Notes under the pieces: generated by a model | What the model was told of the DNA's origin: nothing | The model's input: only the letters and a program-made list of their open reading frames with translations | The model's database searches: none | Assembly (NCBI RefSeq): GCF_011762025.1 | Contig: NZ_JAASQR010000001.1 | Location: 186,001 to 250,000, forward strand | Direction: 5' to 3' | DNA length: 64,000 bases | Source: Sphingobium vermicomposti | Lineage (GTDB): Bacteria > Pseudomonadota > Alphaproteobacteria > Sphingomonadales > Sphingomonadaceae | Shown: piece after piece, positions 19,459 through 28,866 of the stretch | Position numbering within the stretch: the stretch's first letter is position 1 | Layout of the letters: each line of letters opens with the position of its first letter | Program-made: the position numbers and the translations under genes

Positions 19459-20211
19459 TCACCGCCGCAATCGCGGTCGGAAAATGTCGGGGTCAACCGC
19501 CAGCATCGGCATGTCCCGAACAGCCAGCTCCACTGCGGCTTGCTGCCTGGGCGCAGCCTGTGTCGCCGCCGCAGTCCGTTTTTCCACCGCGACCTCTTTT
19601 GCCAATACAGCCTGCTGCACCGGCGCGGGCTGCGCGCCTGGCGTGAAGGTCACGATCGCTGACCCCGGATCATAGAGCACTAGCTTGTCGAGCATCAGCG
19701 CCGGTCTTACCTCGTCGGCATTTACCCGCACCAGCGTCCCGATCCGCGTCATGGCGAACAGCTTGCGCGCAAAGCCGGTGGGCAGGCGTATGCAACCATG
19801 ACTCGCCGGATAACCCGGATTATGCCCCGCGTGCAGTGCAATCCCGTCCCAGGTCAGCCGCTGCATGAACGGCATGGGCGCGTTGCTGTAAAGGTTCGAC
19901 CGATGCCATTCGCGTTTTTGCAGGATGGGAAATTCACCCGTCGGCGTCCGATGACCGCTGGCCCCCGTCGACACACTGGCCAGACCGACGAGCCGGTCGC
20001 CGTCATAAACATGGATCGCCTGCCGTTCGATGCTGATGATCAGGTAAAGCGGCCCTTCAAATGGCCCCTCCTCCAGCCAGCGATATCCGCCGACGGTCAG
20101 CTGTTCGACATCCGTGGACTGCGCCCACGCGACTTGCGTATGGGGCGCAAAGGCAAGGGCGACCAGCCCCGAAAGAATCTGCACAAGGCGCATACAGGCT
20201 TTTTTAACCAT
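19459..20211 (-). CDS. L,D-transpeptidase (YkuD family)
   Basis: Secreted cell-wall enzyme making 3-3 cross-links or attaching proteins to peptidoglycan. The YkuD domain (about residues 50-190) has the catalytic stretch HAGHNPGYPASHGCIRLP with the His and Cys of the SHGCIRL motif. A signal peptide (MRLVQILSGLVALAFA...AWA) is present. Start at 20211 or 20193; neither has a strong ribosome-binding site. The C-terminal 60 residues are Ala/Gln-rich and low complexity. Longer frame to 20268 is not favoured. Confidence 0.85.
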   Translation of the reverse strand: MVKKACMRLVQILSGLVALAFAPHTQVAWAQSTDVEQLTVGGYRWLEEGPFEGPLYLIISIERQAIHVYDGDRLVGLASVSTGASGHRTPTGEFPILQKREWHRSNLYSNAPMPFMQRLTWDGIALHAGHNPGYPASHGCIRLPTGFARKLFAMTRIGTLVRVNADEVRPALMLDKLVLYDPGSAIVTFTPGAQPAPVQQAVLAKEVAVEKRTAAATQAAPRQQAAVELAVRDMPMLAVDPDIFRPRLRR

Positions 20212-20346
20212 AAGGCCCAGCGTCGTCAGCCCCAAAGACGCGCGGGCATCCGCTTTCGATCCCGTCATGGGACAGGCAGAGTTTGCTGTCCTACCAAGCT
20301 GCCCGCATGACGGGGCCAGACGGGCTGCACCCTTGTCACCCTGATC

Positions 20347-20946
20347 CTACAGCAGCACCAACTGCGCGACAGGGGAAAAGCTGCGGCGGTGGAGCGGTGT
20401 CGGCCCATGTTCGCGCAGCGCTGCCAGATGCTTGGGGCTGCCATAGCCCTTGTTGCTTTCCCAGCCATAATGGGGGTGGATGACAGCCGCTTGCACCATC
20501 ATCCGGTCCCGCGCTTCTTTCGCCAGGATCGACGCCGCCGCGATGGACAGGCATTTGGCGTCCCCCTCCACTACCGGCGTCGATGCCCATCGCCATTGGG
20601 GGCAGCGATTGCCATCCACCAGCACATGCGCGCAGTCCCGGTCCAACGCTTCCATGGCGCGCGTCATCGCCAGCATGGTCGCCCAGAGGATGTTGATGCT
20701 GTCGATTTCCTCCACCGACGCGATGCCGATCCCCCAGCAGAGCGCCCGCGCCTTGATCTCCACTTCCAGCGCAGCGCGCCGGGCTGCGGTCAGCTGCTTG
20801 CTATCGTTCAGACCGTCGGGACAATCCTCCTGCCGCAATATGACCGCCGCCGCGACCACCGGCCCGGCGAGCGGCCCCCTGCCCGCTTCATCGACCCCGG
20901 CGACCAAGCCAGGATGGTGGCGCAGTTCATGCGTGAAATCAGGCAT
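20347..20946 (-). CDS. rnhB: Ribonuclease HII
   Basis: Removes RNA from RNA-DNA hybrids and single ribonucleotides from DNA. 199 residues from MPDFTHELRHH. The metal site is visible: GVDEAGRGPLAGPVVAAAVIL holds the DE pair, and VLVDGNRCPQW holds a third Asp; AAASILAKEARDRMM is the substrate-binding signature. The start overlaps the end of thiD by 8 bp; the longer frame to 21045 lies within thiD. Confidence 0.95.
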   Translation of the reverse strand: MPDFTHELRHHPGLVAGVDEAGRGPLAGPVVAAAVILRQEDCPDGLNDSKQLTAARRAALEVEIKARALCWGIGIASVEEIDSINILWATMLAMTRAMEALDRDCAHVLVDGNRCPQWRWASTPVVEGDAKCLSIAAASILAKEARDRMMVQAAVIHPHYGWESNKGYGSPKHLAALREHGPTPLHRRSFSPVAQLVLL

Positions 20947-21700
20947 GGGCGTGAAATCCGAACGGCGAGCCCATCGGGCCGCGCCCCTGCCCAAGGCCGG
21001 GAGCAAGGCGTAACGCTTCGCGCACATATTTGCGGGCGCGCTCAATGGATTCGACCAGATCCCAACCCTGTCCCAGGCCGGTTGCTATCGCGCTGGCCAA
21101 AGTGCAGCCGGTGCCATGACTATGCTGCGTGTCGATCCGGGCGTTGCTCCATGCCTTCAGCACGCCATGCGGACCAATCAGCCGGTCGGTCAACATCGGT
21201 CCCGCGGCATGCCCGCCCTTCGCGAGGACATGCGTGCCGAAACGGATGGCGATTTCCTCCCCGCCCAGCGCCGCCAGTTCAGGAATATTGGGGGTGATCA
21301 GCGTAGCGATTGCCATCAGCCGCTCGAACGATGCAATCGTGGCGTCATCAGCCAACGCGGAACCGCTGGTGGCGACCATGACGGGATCGAAGACGATGGG
21401 CACATTTTCCAGCACGGCCAGCCTGTCAGCGACTGCGGCGGCGGTCTCAGCCGAACCGATCATGCCGATCTTGACCGCGTCCACCCCGATATCGCTGATG
21501 ACGCTTTCCATCTGCTGCAGCACCATATCGACTGGGACGGCGTGCACGCCCTGAACGCCCATCGTATTTTGCGCAGTAATCGCCGTAATGGCGGTCATGG
21601 CATGGCCGCCCAGCAAGGTGACGGTGCGAATGTCCGCCTGAATGCCAGCGCCGCCGCCGCTATCCGACCCGGCGATAACGAGAATACGCGGGACGGTCAT
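20939..21700 (-). CDS. thiD: Hydroxymethylpyrimidine (phosphate) kinase ThiD
   Basis: Thiamine pathway kinase phosphorylating HMP and HMP-P. 253 residues of the ribokinase fold: VIAGSDSGGGAGIQADIRTVTLLGGHAMTAITAITAQNT at the start, VKIGMIGS, VFDPVMVATSG, LITPNIPELAAL, and the anion-hole motif HSHGTGCTLASAIATGLG with its catalytic base region near residue 215. No TPP riboswitch-like element is seen before it. Upstream neighbour DUF1272 overlaps by 4 bp; rnhB overlaps at the other end, so the three are probably co-transcribed with glmM. Confidence 0.94.
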   Translation of the reverse strand: MTVPRILVIAGSDSGGGAGIQADIRTVTLLGGHAMTAITAITAQNTMGVQGVHAVPVDMVLQQMESVISDIGVDAVKIGMIGSAETAAAVADRLAVLENVPIVFDPVMVATSGSALADDATIASFERLMAIATLITPNIPELAALGGEEIAIRFGTHVLAKGGHAAGPMLTDRLIGPHGVLKAWSNARIDTQHSHGTGCTLASAIATGLGQGWDLVESIERARKYVREALRLAPGLGQGRGPMGSPFGFHAHA

Positions 21701-21921
21701 ACCTTATGATAGCGTTGCGTAGTTGCGGGATGACGGACGAGGGCTTCACCCGCACGGGCAGGCCGGTCCATCAATTCCCCACGGCAATTGGGGCAGCGAT
21801 CATCCAGCGCCTCGGCGCATGGCGCGCAGAAAGTGCATTCGAACGAACAGATGAAGGCACCCGGCTCATCCGCAGGCAAGTCCACGCCGCACCGCTCACA
21901 ATCGGGACGCATTTCCAGCAT
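21697..21921 (-). CDS. DUF1272 zinc-ribbon-like small protein
   Basis: 74-residue protein with four CxxC-like pairs: CERCGVDL, CSFECTFCAPCAE, CPNCRGEL. This Cys spacing and the opening LEMRPDCERCG match DUF1272 proteins. Probably binds zinc; function unknown. Its start touches the glmM stop and its end overlaps thiD by 4 bp, so it is translated from the glmM-thiD-rnhB mRNA. Confidence 0.85.
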   Translation of the reverse strand: MLEMRPDCERCGVDLPADEPGAFICSFECTFCAPCAEALDDRCPNCRGELMDRPARAGEALVRHPATTQRYHKV

Positions 21922-23261
21922 CAGGCCGCGACCCGGGCCACGGCATCGCAGATGCGATCGACAATATCCCTGACCTGTTCTTCCCGGTCCCCTTCGGCCA
22001 TGACGCGAATGACAGGCTCCGTCCCCGAAGGACGGATGACCAGACGGCCACAGCCATTCAGCTCCGTCTCCGCCTGGGCGATTACCCGTTTCACGTCATC
22101 ATGCTCCAACGGCTTGCCCCCTGAAAAACGGACATTTTTCAGCAGTTGCGGAACAGGATCGAACTGATGGAGCAATTCGCTGGCGGGTTTGCCGGAACGA
22201 ACCAGCGCGGCCAACACCTGCAAGGCTGCGACCGTGCCGTCGCCCGTTGTCCCATAGTCGCTCAGGATCATGTGGCCGGACTGTTCGCCGCCGACATTGA
22301 ACCCGCCCTCACGCATCCGCTCCAGCACATAACGGTCGCCAACCTTGGTACGCTCAAGACCGATGCCCTGCCCGACGAGATGGCGCTCCAGTCCCAGGTT
22401 GGACATGACCGTCGCCACCAGGCCGCCGCCGCGCAATGCTCCGTCCCGCGCGAAATTGCCCGCAATCAGCGCCATAATCTGGTCGCCATCGACGATCTGG
22501 CCCTTTTCATCGACGATGATCAGCCGGTCGGCGTCGCCGTCCAGCGCGATACCGATGTCTGCCCCTGACGAAATAACGGTTTCCCGGCAAAGCTGGGGTG
22601 ACGTCGATCCGCACTGGTCGTTGATATTGACGCCGTTCGGCGACACCCCGACAGCGACGACTTCGGCGCCCAGTTCCCACAGCGCCGATGGTGCGACTTG
22701 GTAGGCGGCACCATTGGCGCAATCGACGACGATCTTGAGCCCGTCGAGCCGAAGATCAGCGGGGAAGCTCGACTTGACGGCGTGGATGTAGCGTCCGCGA
22801 GCATCTTCGACGCGGCGCGCACGGCCAATCTCAGCCGATGGCGCGAGCGGAATGTCCTGCTCCAGCATCGCTTCGATCTTCAGTTCGTCTTCGTCCGAAA
22901 GCTTATAGCCATCCGGGCCGAACAGCTTGATGCCGTTGTCGGCATAGGGATTGTGGCTGGCGGAAATCATGACGCCCAGATCGGCGCGCATCGAATGGGC
23001 GAGCAGGGCAACGGCGGGGGTCGGGATCGGTCCGAACTGGACGACGTCCATGCCAACGGCGGTAAAGCCAGCGACCAGCGCATTTTCCACCATATAACCA
23101 GACAGCCGCGTATCCTTGCCGATCACGACCCGATGGCGATGGCTGCCACGTTGAAAATGCTTTCCGGCGGCCATGCCGACCTTCATCGCCAGTTCCGCCG
23201 TCATAGGCCATTTGTTAGTGCGCCCCCTGATGCCGTCGGTGCCGAAATAACGCCTGCCCAT
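21921..23261 (-). CDS. glmM: Phosphoglucosamine mutase
   Basis: Converts glucosamine-6-phosphate to glucosamine-1-phosphate for peptidoglycan and LPS. 446 residues starting [16 protein letters not shown]. The active serine is in [18 protein letters not shown] (about residue 104), the metal loop in [16 protein letters not shown], and the sugar-binding loop GGEQSGHMI; the C-terminal phosphate-binding site is [15 protein letters not shown]. Frame extension to 23363 is not conserved. Confidence 0.97.
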   Translation of the reverse strand: MGRRYFGTDGIRGRTNKWPMTAELAMKVGMAAGKHFQRGSHRHRVVIGKDTRLSGYMVENALVAGFTAVGMDVVQFGPIPTPAVALLAHSMRADLGVMISASHNPYADNGIKLFGPDGYKLSDEDELKIEAMLEQDIPLAPSAEIGRARRVEDARGRYIHAVKSSFPADLRLDGLKIVVDCANGAAYQVAPSALWELGAEVVAVGVSPNGVNINDQCGSTSPQLCRETVISSGADIGIALDGDADRLIIVDEKGQIVDGDQIMALIAGNFARDGALRGGGLVATVMSNLGLERHLVGQGIGLERTKVGDRYVLERMREGGFNVGGEQSGHMILSDYGTTGDGTVAALQVLAALVRSGKPASELLHQFDPVPQLLKNVRFSGGKPLEHDDVKRVIAQAETELNGCGRLVIRPSGTEPVIRVMAEGDREEQVRDIVDRICDAVARVAA

Positions 23262-23455
23262 GATTCCCAGTCCTGATCTTACCTCCCTGTATCCATAACG
23301 GTCTTTGTCCGATTTTCCACTGGAGAGCGCAGGCTGTGGTTTATTGGGCGGTGCTTTCCACACCGCAGCAGAGTTCGGTTCTCATGGAATGAGGATTTGG
23401 TGAGGCGGGACTTGGCGGCAGTTACATTACGCCGCACGTCAAGCTGATCAATATA

Positions 23456-23480
23456 AAGGCCCCATCTGAGATGGGGCCTT
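23456..23480 (-). terminator. Rho-independent terminator downstream of CsbD gene
   Basis: AAGGCCCCAT and ATGGGGCCTT are perfect 10-bp arms around CTGAG. On the minus strand the stem is followed by a T-rich run (TTTATATTGAT). It lies 18 bp after the CsbD gene stop. Confidence 0.8.
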
Positions 23481-23497
23481 ATGTCAGTAGGTTTGGC

Positions 23498-23680
23498 TCA
23501 GATGTCGTCGCCCAATGCGCCCTTGATCGAACCCTTGACGTTCTGAGCCGTGCCTTTTGCCTTCTGTGCACGACCTTCTGCTTCGAGGGCCGGGTCACGC
23601 TGGTGGCGGCCCACTGCTTCCTTAGCCGCGCCCGCTGCCTTGTTGCCCGCAGCTTTCAATTTGTCGGTCAGTTCGCCCAT
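23498..23680 (-). CDS. CsbD-family stress protein
   Basis: 60-residue hydrophilic, Ala/Lys-rich protein. MGELTDKLKAAGNKAAGAAKE and EGRAQKAKGTAQNVKGSIKGALGDDI match the CsbD repeat pattern (KGKAQEAKGKVQ). ATG at 23680 preceded by AGGAGA. Members of this family are induced by general stress; function unknown. Single-gene unit with its own terminator. Confidence 0.85.
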   Translation of the reverse strand: MGELTDKLKAAGNKAAGAAKEAVGRHQRDPALEAEGRAQKAKGTAQNVKGSIKGALGDDI

Positions 23681-23775
23681 CGAATATCTCCTGTCGGTTG
23701 AAGTTACTGAACCAACTGTCGGAGCAGGAGGAAGTTGCCTTCGATTCGGAAACGGAACGGACGATGGGCATAAGA

Positions 23776-23801
23776 AAAGGGCCGACAAATGCCGGCCCTT
23801 T
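23776..23801 (-). terminator. Rho-independent terminator after rpsI
   Basis: AAAGGGCCG (23776-23784) pairs with CGGCCCTTT (23793-23801); on the minus strand it is followed by TCTTATG. Lies 24 bp after the rpsI stop. Confidence 0.75.
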
Positions 23802-23824
23802 CCGATAGTTGGTTGAAGAAACGC

Positions 23825-24364
23825 TTAGCGCTTCGAGAACTGGAAGCTGCGGCGAGCCTTGGCGCGGCCATATTTCTTACGTTCGACGGTGCGGCTGTCG
23901 CGGGTCAGGAAGCCTTCGGCCTTGACCGCGCTGCGCAGCGCCGGTTCGTACTTCGTCAGCGCCTGGGCGATGCCGTGCTTGACCGCACCGGCTTGACCGG
24001 ACAGGCCACCGCCCTTGACGGTGGCGATCACGTCATACTGACCTGTACGGTCGGTTACGCCGAACGGCTGGTTGATGACCAGACGCAGGGTCGGGCGGGC
24101 GAAATAGATTTCCTGATCGCGGCCATTGACCGTGATCTTGCCGGTGCCGGGCTTTACCCAAACACGCGCGACGGCGTCCTTACGGCGGCCGGTGGCGTAA
24201 GCGCGGCCAAGGCTGTCGATTTCCTGGTCACGCAGCGGGGCGGAAGGCTGAACCGGGGCGATGGGCGCGTCAACGGCAGCGGATTCGGCCTGATCGGCGA
24301 CAGGAGCCGGAGCGTTGGCGGTCAGCGACGCGAGGTCGGACAGGGACTGGCGGTTATCGGACAT
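23825..24364 (-). CDS. rpsI: 30S ribosomal protein S9
   Basis: Small-subunit protein whose C-terminal tail reaches the P-site tRNA. The S9 domain runs from about residue 53 ([29 protein letters not shown]) to the tail [17 protein letters not shown]. At 179 residues it is some 50 longer than E. coli S9, owing to an Ala/Pro-rich N-terminal extension. Start directly abuts the rplM stop (same base 24364), the usual rplM-rpsI operon. Confidence 0.97.
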   Translation of the reverse strand: MSDNRQSLSDLASLTANAPAPVADQAESAAVDAPIAPVQPSAPLRDQEIDSLGRAYATGRRKDAVARVWVKPGTGKITVNGRDQEIYFARPTLRLVINQPFGVTDRTGQYDVIATVKGGGLSGQAGAVKHGIAQALTKYEPALRSAVKAEGFLTRDSRTVERKKYGRAKARRSFQFSKR

Positions 24365-24843
24365 TATGCACCCACCTTGTTCTTGCGGTTGCGCGACGCG
24401 AAATCGAGCACTTCGGGGTTCTGCGCTTCGTGCGGATGCTCCGCGCCGGAGAAGACGCGCAGGTTGCGCATCTGCTGACGGCCGAGCGGACCGCGGGGGA
24501 TCATGCGCTCAATGGCTTTTTCCAGAACGCGCTCAGGGAAGCGGCCTTCCAGGATCTTGGCAGGCGTGGTTTCCTTGATGCCGCCAGCGTAGCCGGTGTG
24601 CTTGTAATAGACCTTGTCGGTCAGTTTGCGGCCGGTGAACTTCACCTTGCCAGCGTTGATGATGATGACATTGTCACCACAATCGACGTGGGGGGTGAAG
24701 GACGTCTTGTGCTTGCCGCGGAGGATATTCGCGACGGTCGAAGCGAGGCGGCCGACGACGAGACCTTCCGCGTCGATCAGGATCCACTTCTTTTCGACCG
24801 TTGCCGGGGTTGCCGGCTTGGTGGTCTTCATCAGCGCCTTCAT
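24364..24843 (-). CDS. rplM: 50S ribosomal protein L13
   Basis: 159-residue L13: [29 protein letters not shown] at the start, [67 protein letters not shown] at the end. Typical first gene of the rplM-rpsI operon. The 5-prime region to ctaA (24844-24978) must hold its promoter; no L13 autoregulatory structure could be recognised. Confidence 0.97.
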   Translation of the reverse strand: MKALMKTTKPATPATVEKKWILIDAEGLVVGRLASTVANILRGKHKTSFTPHVDCGDNVIIINAGKVKFTGRKLTDKVYYKHTGYAGGIKETTPAKILEGRFPERVLEKAIERMIPRGPLGRQQMRNLRVFSGAEHPHEAQNPEVLDFASRNRKNKVGA

Positions 24844-24978
24844 GGTGCCAATCTCCAGAATGAAATAGTGAACTGAAAACGTTTTGGGCTTTCAGAAGAT
24901 GGGCGCTAATGACGGGCGGGGGGCCGAAAGTCAAGAGATTCGGCGGCTTTCCTGACGGGTAAAATAATACCCGTCATT

Positions 24979-26034
24979 TCAGCGCTTGCCGATTGCATGC
25001 GCGCCCCAGGCAGCGGCGGCCACGACGAGAGCGCCTATGGCCTGGTGCAACACGGCCAGCGGGAGGGCGATGCCACTGACCACCGTTGCGATGCCGAGCG
25101 CGACCTGCGTCCCGACCGTGGCGTTGATGGCGATGGAAGCGCCCCGCTGCCCTGCCCGCTTTGCGCCGCGCGCCAGGAGGATGAGGGCGATGGCAGCGGC
25201 CCAGGCCCACCAGCGATGGATGAAATGGACGAGATAGGGATCGCTGGACAAGGTCGCCCACAGCGACCCCAGCCATATAATGCCGTCCGGCACGAGGTGA
25301 TCATTCATCAACGGCCATGTGTTGGAGACATAGCCAGCATCCAGCCCCGCCGTGAACGCCCCGAACATCAGCTGGACCAGCAGGATGAGCAGGACGACGA
25401 ACGCAAAGGGCCGCAGCGCCGACGGATGGGAAGCAGGATCGCGGCCCAGCGCCAGCAGGTCGAGCGCGGTCCAGACCAGCCCGCCGATGATGAACAGGGC
25501 GGTGAGCAGATGCACCGCCAGCCGGTAATGGCTGACATCGGTGCGCACCGACAGGCCGGACGTCACCATCCACCAACCGATAGCACCCTGAAGCCCGCCC
25601 AGCGCCAGCAGCGCGACGAGCCGTAGGCCGTAGCCCGCCGGAATGGCACGTGCCCACGCAAACCAGATGAGCGGCAGCGCGAAGGCCAGCCCGATCAACC
25701 GCCCCAGCAGCCGGTGCACCCATTCCCAGAAGAAGATGAACTGAAAATCGGACAGGGTCATGCCCCGGTTGATTTCCTGATATTCCGGGATCTGTTGATA
25801 TAGCCGGAATGCGTCCATCCATTGGTCGTGGGTAAGCGGCGGAATGGCCCCGGTGATGGGTTTCCATTCGGTGATCGAAAGGCCAGATTCGGTGAGACGC
25901 GTAATGCCCCCGACCACGACCATCAGAAAGACGAGCGCCGCGACGGCCAGCAGCCACCGGGCGATCGGAACCGGTCGGGGCGCGGGCATGGCGGGCCGAC
26001 GAAGGGCGGAGCGGCGAAGGGTGGGCGCGGTCAT
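24979..26034 (-). CDS. ctaA: Heme A synthase (COX15/CtaA)
   Basis: Integral membrane enzyme oxidising heme O to heme A for aa3-type oxidases. 351 residues with about eight helices. Conserved histidines appear in EWVHRLLGRLIGL, LAVHLLTALF, LVHFIHRWWAW and LHQAIGAL, and GGITRLTESGLSITEWKPITGAIPP is the family signature near the N-terminus. Fits with the aa3 subunit IV gene elsewhere in the window. Divergent from the histidine kinase. Confidence 0.95.
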   Translation of the reverse strand: MTAPTLRRSALRRPAMPAPRPVPIARWLLAVAALVFLMVVVGGITRLTESGLSITEWKPITGAIPPLTHDQWMDAFRLYQQIPEYQEINRGMTLSDFQFIFFWEWVHRLLGRLIGLAFALPLIWFAWARAIPAGYGLRLVALLALGGLQGAIGWWMVTSGLSVRTDVSHYRLAVHLLTALFIIGGLVWTALDLLALGRDPASHPSALRPFAFVVLLILLVQLMFGAFTAGLDAGYVSNTWPLMNDHLVPDGIIWLGSLWATLSSDPYLVHFIHRWWAWAAAIALILLARGAKRAGQRGASIAINATVGTQVALGIATVVSGIALPLAVLHQAIGALVVAAAAWGAHAIGKR

Positions 26035-26177
26035 GGTGGCGGTTCATGCCCCCACGACCGGGCCGTGGCAAGAGGGTGGAAAGCGGGCGGAAAAGCGAAT
26101 GCGCCAAGCGGGATAGCGGATACATTCGCGCAGCCGGGCGTATCCCGAATGATGAAGCGATTAATCGAATATAATCA

Positions 26178-28214
26178 ATGAGCGCCCCGGCGCAGGACTT
26201 CGCCGGGATGATCGCGGCGCAAGGACCGTTGGGCGAGTTGACCGCGCACATCGATACGCGTTCGCCTTTGGGGCCGGTGGATCGATGGTCCCCCGCGCTG
26301 CTGTCGGCGGTCCGCCTGATGCTGTCGTCCAAAGCGGAGATCGTACTGTTCTGGGGCCCGGACCTGTGCGCCCTGTATAATGAAGCCTATGCGCCCACGA
26401 TCGGCGACAAGCATCCCCGCGCTTTGGGCCGTCCGGCGCGCGAAGGCTGGGCGGAATTGTGGCACGACCTGGAACCGCTGCTGCTGTCGGTGGTGAAAGA
26501 CGGCGAGACAGTCCATGCGAAGGATCGCCCCTTTTATATCGAACGCGCAGGCGGGCGCGGCGAGCAGGTCTATTTCGACATCAGCTATTCGCCGGTGTTT
26601 GAAATGGACGGGTCCATCGGCGGCGTGCTGTGCATCGTCAATGAAACCACGCGGCGGGTTGAGTGGGAACGGCAGATGCAAGCCGAGCGCAACCGCCTGT
26701 GGACATTGGCGCGCGACCCGTTTCTGATTGCGGACGAAGCCGGGGTCTGGCTGTCCGCCAGTCCCGCCTGGACCGACATATTGGGGTGGAGCGAAGACGA
26801 GCTGGTGGGCCGCACGTCCCAATGGATGGAGCATCCCGACGATTTTGGCAAAACCCGCTATGAGGTCGAAAACCTGCGTGACGGCATTGCCACGCAGCGA
26901 TTTGAAAACCGGTTCAGGGCAAAGGATGGCAGCTATCGCAACTTCAGCTGGACGGCAGTGCCGGACAATGGGTTGATCTATTGCGTGGCCCGCGACGTGA
27001 CGGAACAGCGGATGCATGCGCAGGCGCTGGCAGAGACAGAAGCGGCACTGCGGCAGGCGCAGAAGATGGAGACGCTGGGCCAGCTGACCGGGGGTGTTGC
27101 CCATGACTTCAACAACTTGTTGCAAGTGGTGACGGGTAATCTGGAACTGTTGCAGCGCAGGCTGGACGGCAATGACAAGCTGAGACGAGCGGTCGACAAT
27201 GCCATGGCGGGCGCGGAGCGCGCCGCGATGCTGACGCAGCGCTTGCTGGCATTTTCCCGCCGCCAGCCATTGGCCCCCGAACGGGCAGACCCCAACCATC
27301 TGGTAGGACAAACTACCGAATTGTTGAGCCGGACGCTGGGCGCCACCATCGAACTGGAAACGATACAGGCGGCTGGCGCATGGCCGATTGAAATCGACGT
27401 CTACCAAATGGAAAATGTACTGTTGAACCTGGCGGTCAATGCGCGCGACGCGATGCCCGATGGCGGGAAGCTGACCATCGAGGTCGCGAACACCCACATC
27501 GATGCCCTTTATGCCGCGCAGGAGGAGGATATCAGCCCCGGCCAATATGTACTGATATGCCTGTCAGACACGGGACATGGCATGGATGCAGACACGCTGA
27601 GACGGGCAATCGAGCCATTCTTTACAACCAAGGAAGTAGGGCGCGGAACGGGCCTTGGCCTGTCCATGGTCTATGGCTTCATCAAACAGTCTGGCGGCCA
27701 TCTGCGCGTTTATTCCGAACCCGGACAGGGAACGACGGTCAAGCTGTACCTGCCCCGCAGTTACGGCGAGATCGCCGCGAACGACCAACTGGCCGCGCCG
27801 TCCCAGACGCCCAAGGGCCGCGATGGCGAGACGATATTGGTGTGCGAGGATGACGAAAAGGTGCGCGCCTATTCGGTCGAGGTGCTGACCGAACTGGGTT
27901 ACCAGGTCGTAGAGGCGGAGGATGGGCAGACCGCGCTCGCCCGGCTGGACGAGGCTTCACCGCCGATCGACATGCTGTTCACCGATGTCATCCTGCCCGG
28001 CGGCATGACCGGAGCGGATATTGCGGGAGAGGCGCTGGCGCGCCACCCCGGACTGAAGATATTGTTCGCCACCGGATATGCGCGCAACGCCATTTTTCAC
28101 CATGGTCGGTTGGACCCCGGCGTGGAATTGCTGACCAAGCCCTTCACCTATGCCGACTTAGCGGGGAAGGTGCGGGAGATATTGGACCGGGACAAGGCGC
28201 AGGGCGCGACCTGA
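26178..28214 (+). CDS. Hybrid sensor histidine kinase with PAS domains and receiver
   Basis: 678-residue soluble kinase; no transmembrane helix seen. N-terminal PAS/GAF-type sensor (20-160: LFWGPDLCALYNEAYAPTIG), second PAS (170-285: WLSASPAWTDILGWSEDELVG), HisKA with His309 in GGVAHDFNNLLQVV, HATPase (NLAVNARDAMPDGG, DTGHGMDADT, GRGTGLGLSMVYGFIKQSGG), and a C-terminal receiver with Asp603 (LFTDVILPG). The HDFNNLL motif places it among kinases related in type to CckA. The signal is likely intracellular. Its partner is unknown; no receiver gene adjoins it. Confidence 0.9.
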   Translation: MSAPAQDFAGMIAAQGPLGELTAHIDTRSPLGPVDRWSPALLSAVRLMLSSKAEIVLFWGPDLCALYNEAYAPTIGDKHPRALGRPAREGWAELWHDLEPLLLSVVKDGETVHAKDRPFYIERAGGRGEQVYFDISYSPVFEMDGSIGGVLCIVNETTRRVEWERQMQAERNRLWTLARDPFLIADEAGVWLSASPAWTDILGWSEDELVGRTSQWMEHPDDFGKTRYEVENLRDGIATQRFENRFRAKDGSYRNFSWTAVPDNGLIYCVARDVTEQRMHAQALAETEAALRQAQKMETLGQLTGGVAHDFNNLLQVVTGNLELLQRRLDGNDKLRRAVDNAMAGAERAAMLTQRLLAFSRRQPLAPERADPNHLVGQTTELLSRTLGATIELETIQAAGAWPIEIDVYQMENVLLNLAVNARDAMPDGGKLTIEVANTHIDALYAAQEEDISPGQYVLICLSDTGHGMDADTLRRAIEPFFTTKEVGRGTGLGLSMVYGFIKQSGGHLRVYSEPGQGTTVKLYLPRSYGEIAANDQLAAPSQTPKGRDGETILVCEDDEKVRAYSVEVLTELGYQVVEAEDGQTALARLDEASPPIDMLFTDVILPGGMTGADIAGEALARHPGLKILFATGYARNAIFHHGRLDPGVELLTKPFTYADLAGKVREILDRDKAQGAT

Positions 28215-28224
28215 TTGCGCAGGG

Positions 28225-28866
28225 TTAGCCGCCTTTGGCCGCCTTCCATGCGGTGACGAGCTCGCGCGCCTTTTCACCGACCTGCGCGGCGCCGTCGCCG
28301 GGGCGGTAGAGCGCGCCGCCCACGCCAATGCCTTCGCATCCGGCGGCGAGCCATTCGCCAATCGTGGCGGCGTCGGTGCCGCCGACGGCCCAGACGCCGA
28401 CATTGCGGGGCAGCACGTCCTTGACCGCCTTTACATAGGATGTGCCCAGCCGGGCGGCGGGGAATAATTTGATGCGACGCGCGCCCGCATTGATCGCGGC
28501 GAAGGCTTCGCTGGGCGTCATGAATCCGGGCATGACTTCAAGCCCCAGCTGAACCCCCTTGGCGATGACCTGGGGATCGGTGTTGGGCGTCACCATGATG
28601 CGACCGCCGACGCCGTGCAGCCCTTCGGCAGCTTCGACCGAGAGCACGGTCCCGGCACCGATCAGCGCGGTGCCGCCAAATTCGGATTGAAGCGCGGCGA
28701 TGCTGTCCAGCGGGTCGGGCGAGTTCAGCGGCACTTCGATGACGCGAATGCCCGCATCCACCAGGGCAGCGCCCACGGCGGGCGCTTCATGAGGCTGGAG
28801 GCCGCGCAAAATGGCGACGACGGGGGGCACGCCTTCGGCGAGCAGGTCATCAAGGGTCATGGTCAA
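28225..28866 (-). CDS. dgoA: 2-dehydro-3-deoxy-6-phosphogalactonate aldolase
   Basis: Class I aldolase splitting KDPGal into pyruvate and glyceraldehyde-3-phosphate. 213 residues, KDPG/KDPGal aldolase fold: VVAILRGLQPHEAPAVGAALVDAGIRVIEVPLNSPDPL, GAGTVLSVEAAEGL, and the Schiff-base Lys in ARRIKLFPAARLGTSYVKA. The RGLQPHEA and VPLNSP features fit the galactonate (DgoA) branch rather than Eda. The start overlaps the dgoK end by 4 bp. Confidence 0.93.
   Translation of the reverse strand: MTMTLDDLLAEGVPPVVAILRGLQPHEAPAVGAALVDAGIRVIEVPLNSPDPLDSIAALQSEFGGTALIGAGTVLSVEAAEGLHGVGGRIMVTPNTDPQVIAKGVQLGLEVMPGFMTPSEAFAAINAGARRIKLFPAARLGTSYVKAVKDVLPRNVGVWAVGGTDAATIGEWLAAGCEGIGVGGALYRPGDGAAQVGEKARELVTAWKAAKGG

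Noticed and set aside
20201..20212. TTAACCAT half-site resembling a CtrA half-box near the L,D-transpeptidase start
   Set aside because: Only a half-site, and it overlaps the likely start codon region; too weak to claim.
25301..26332. Minus-strand frame of 343 codons overlapping ctaA in another frame
   Set aside because: Out-of-frame shadow of ctaA; low-complexity Arg/Gly-rich translation.
26175..27545. Long minus-strand frame (456 codons) opposite the histidine kinase
   Set aside because: Antisense shadow of a GC-rich gene; the plus strand has full kinase motifs and the minus frame has none.
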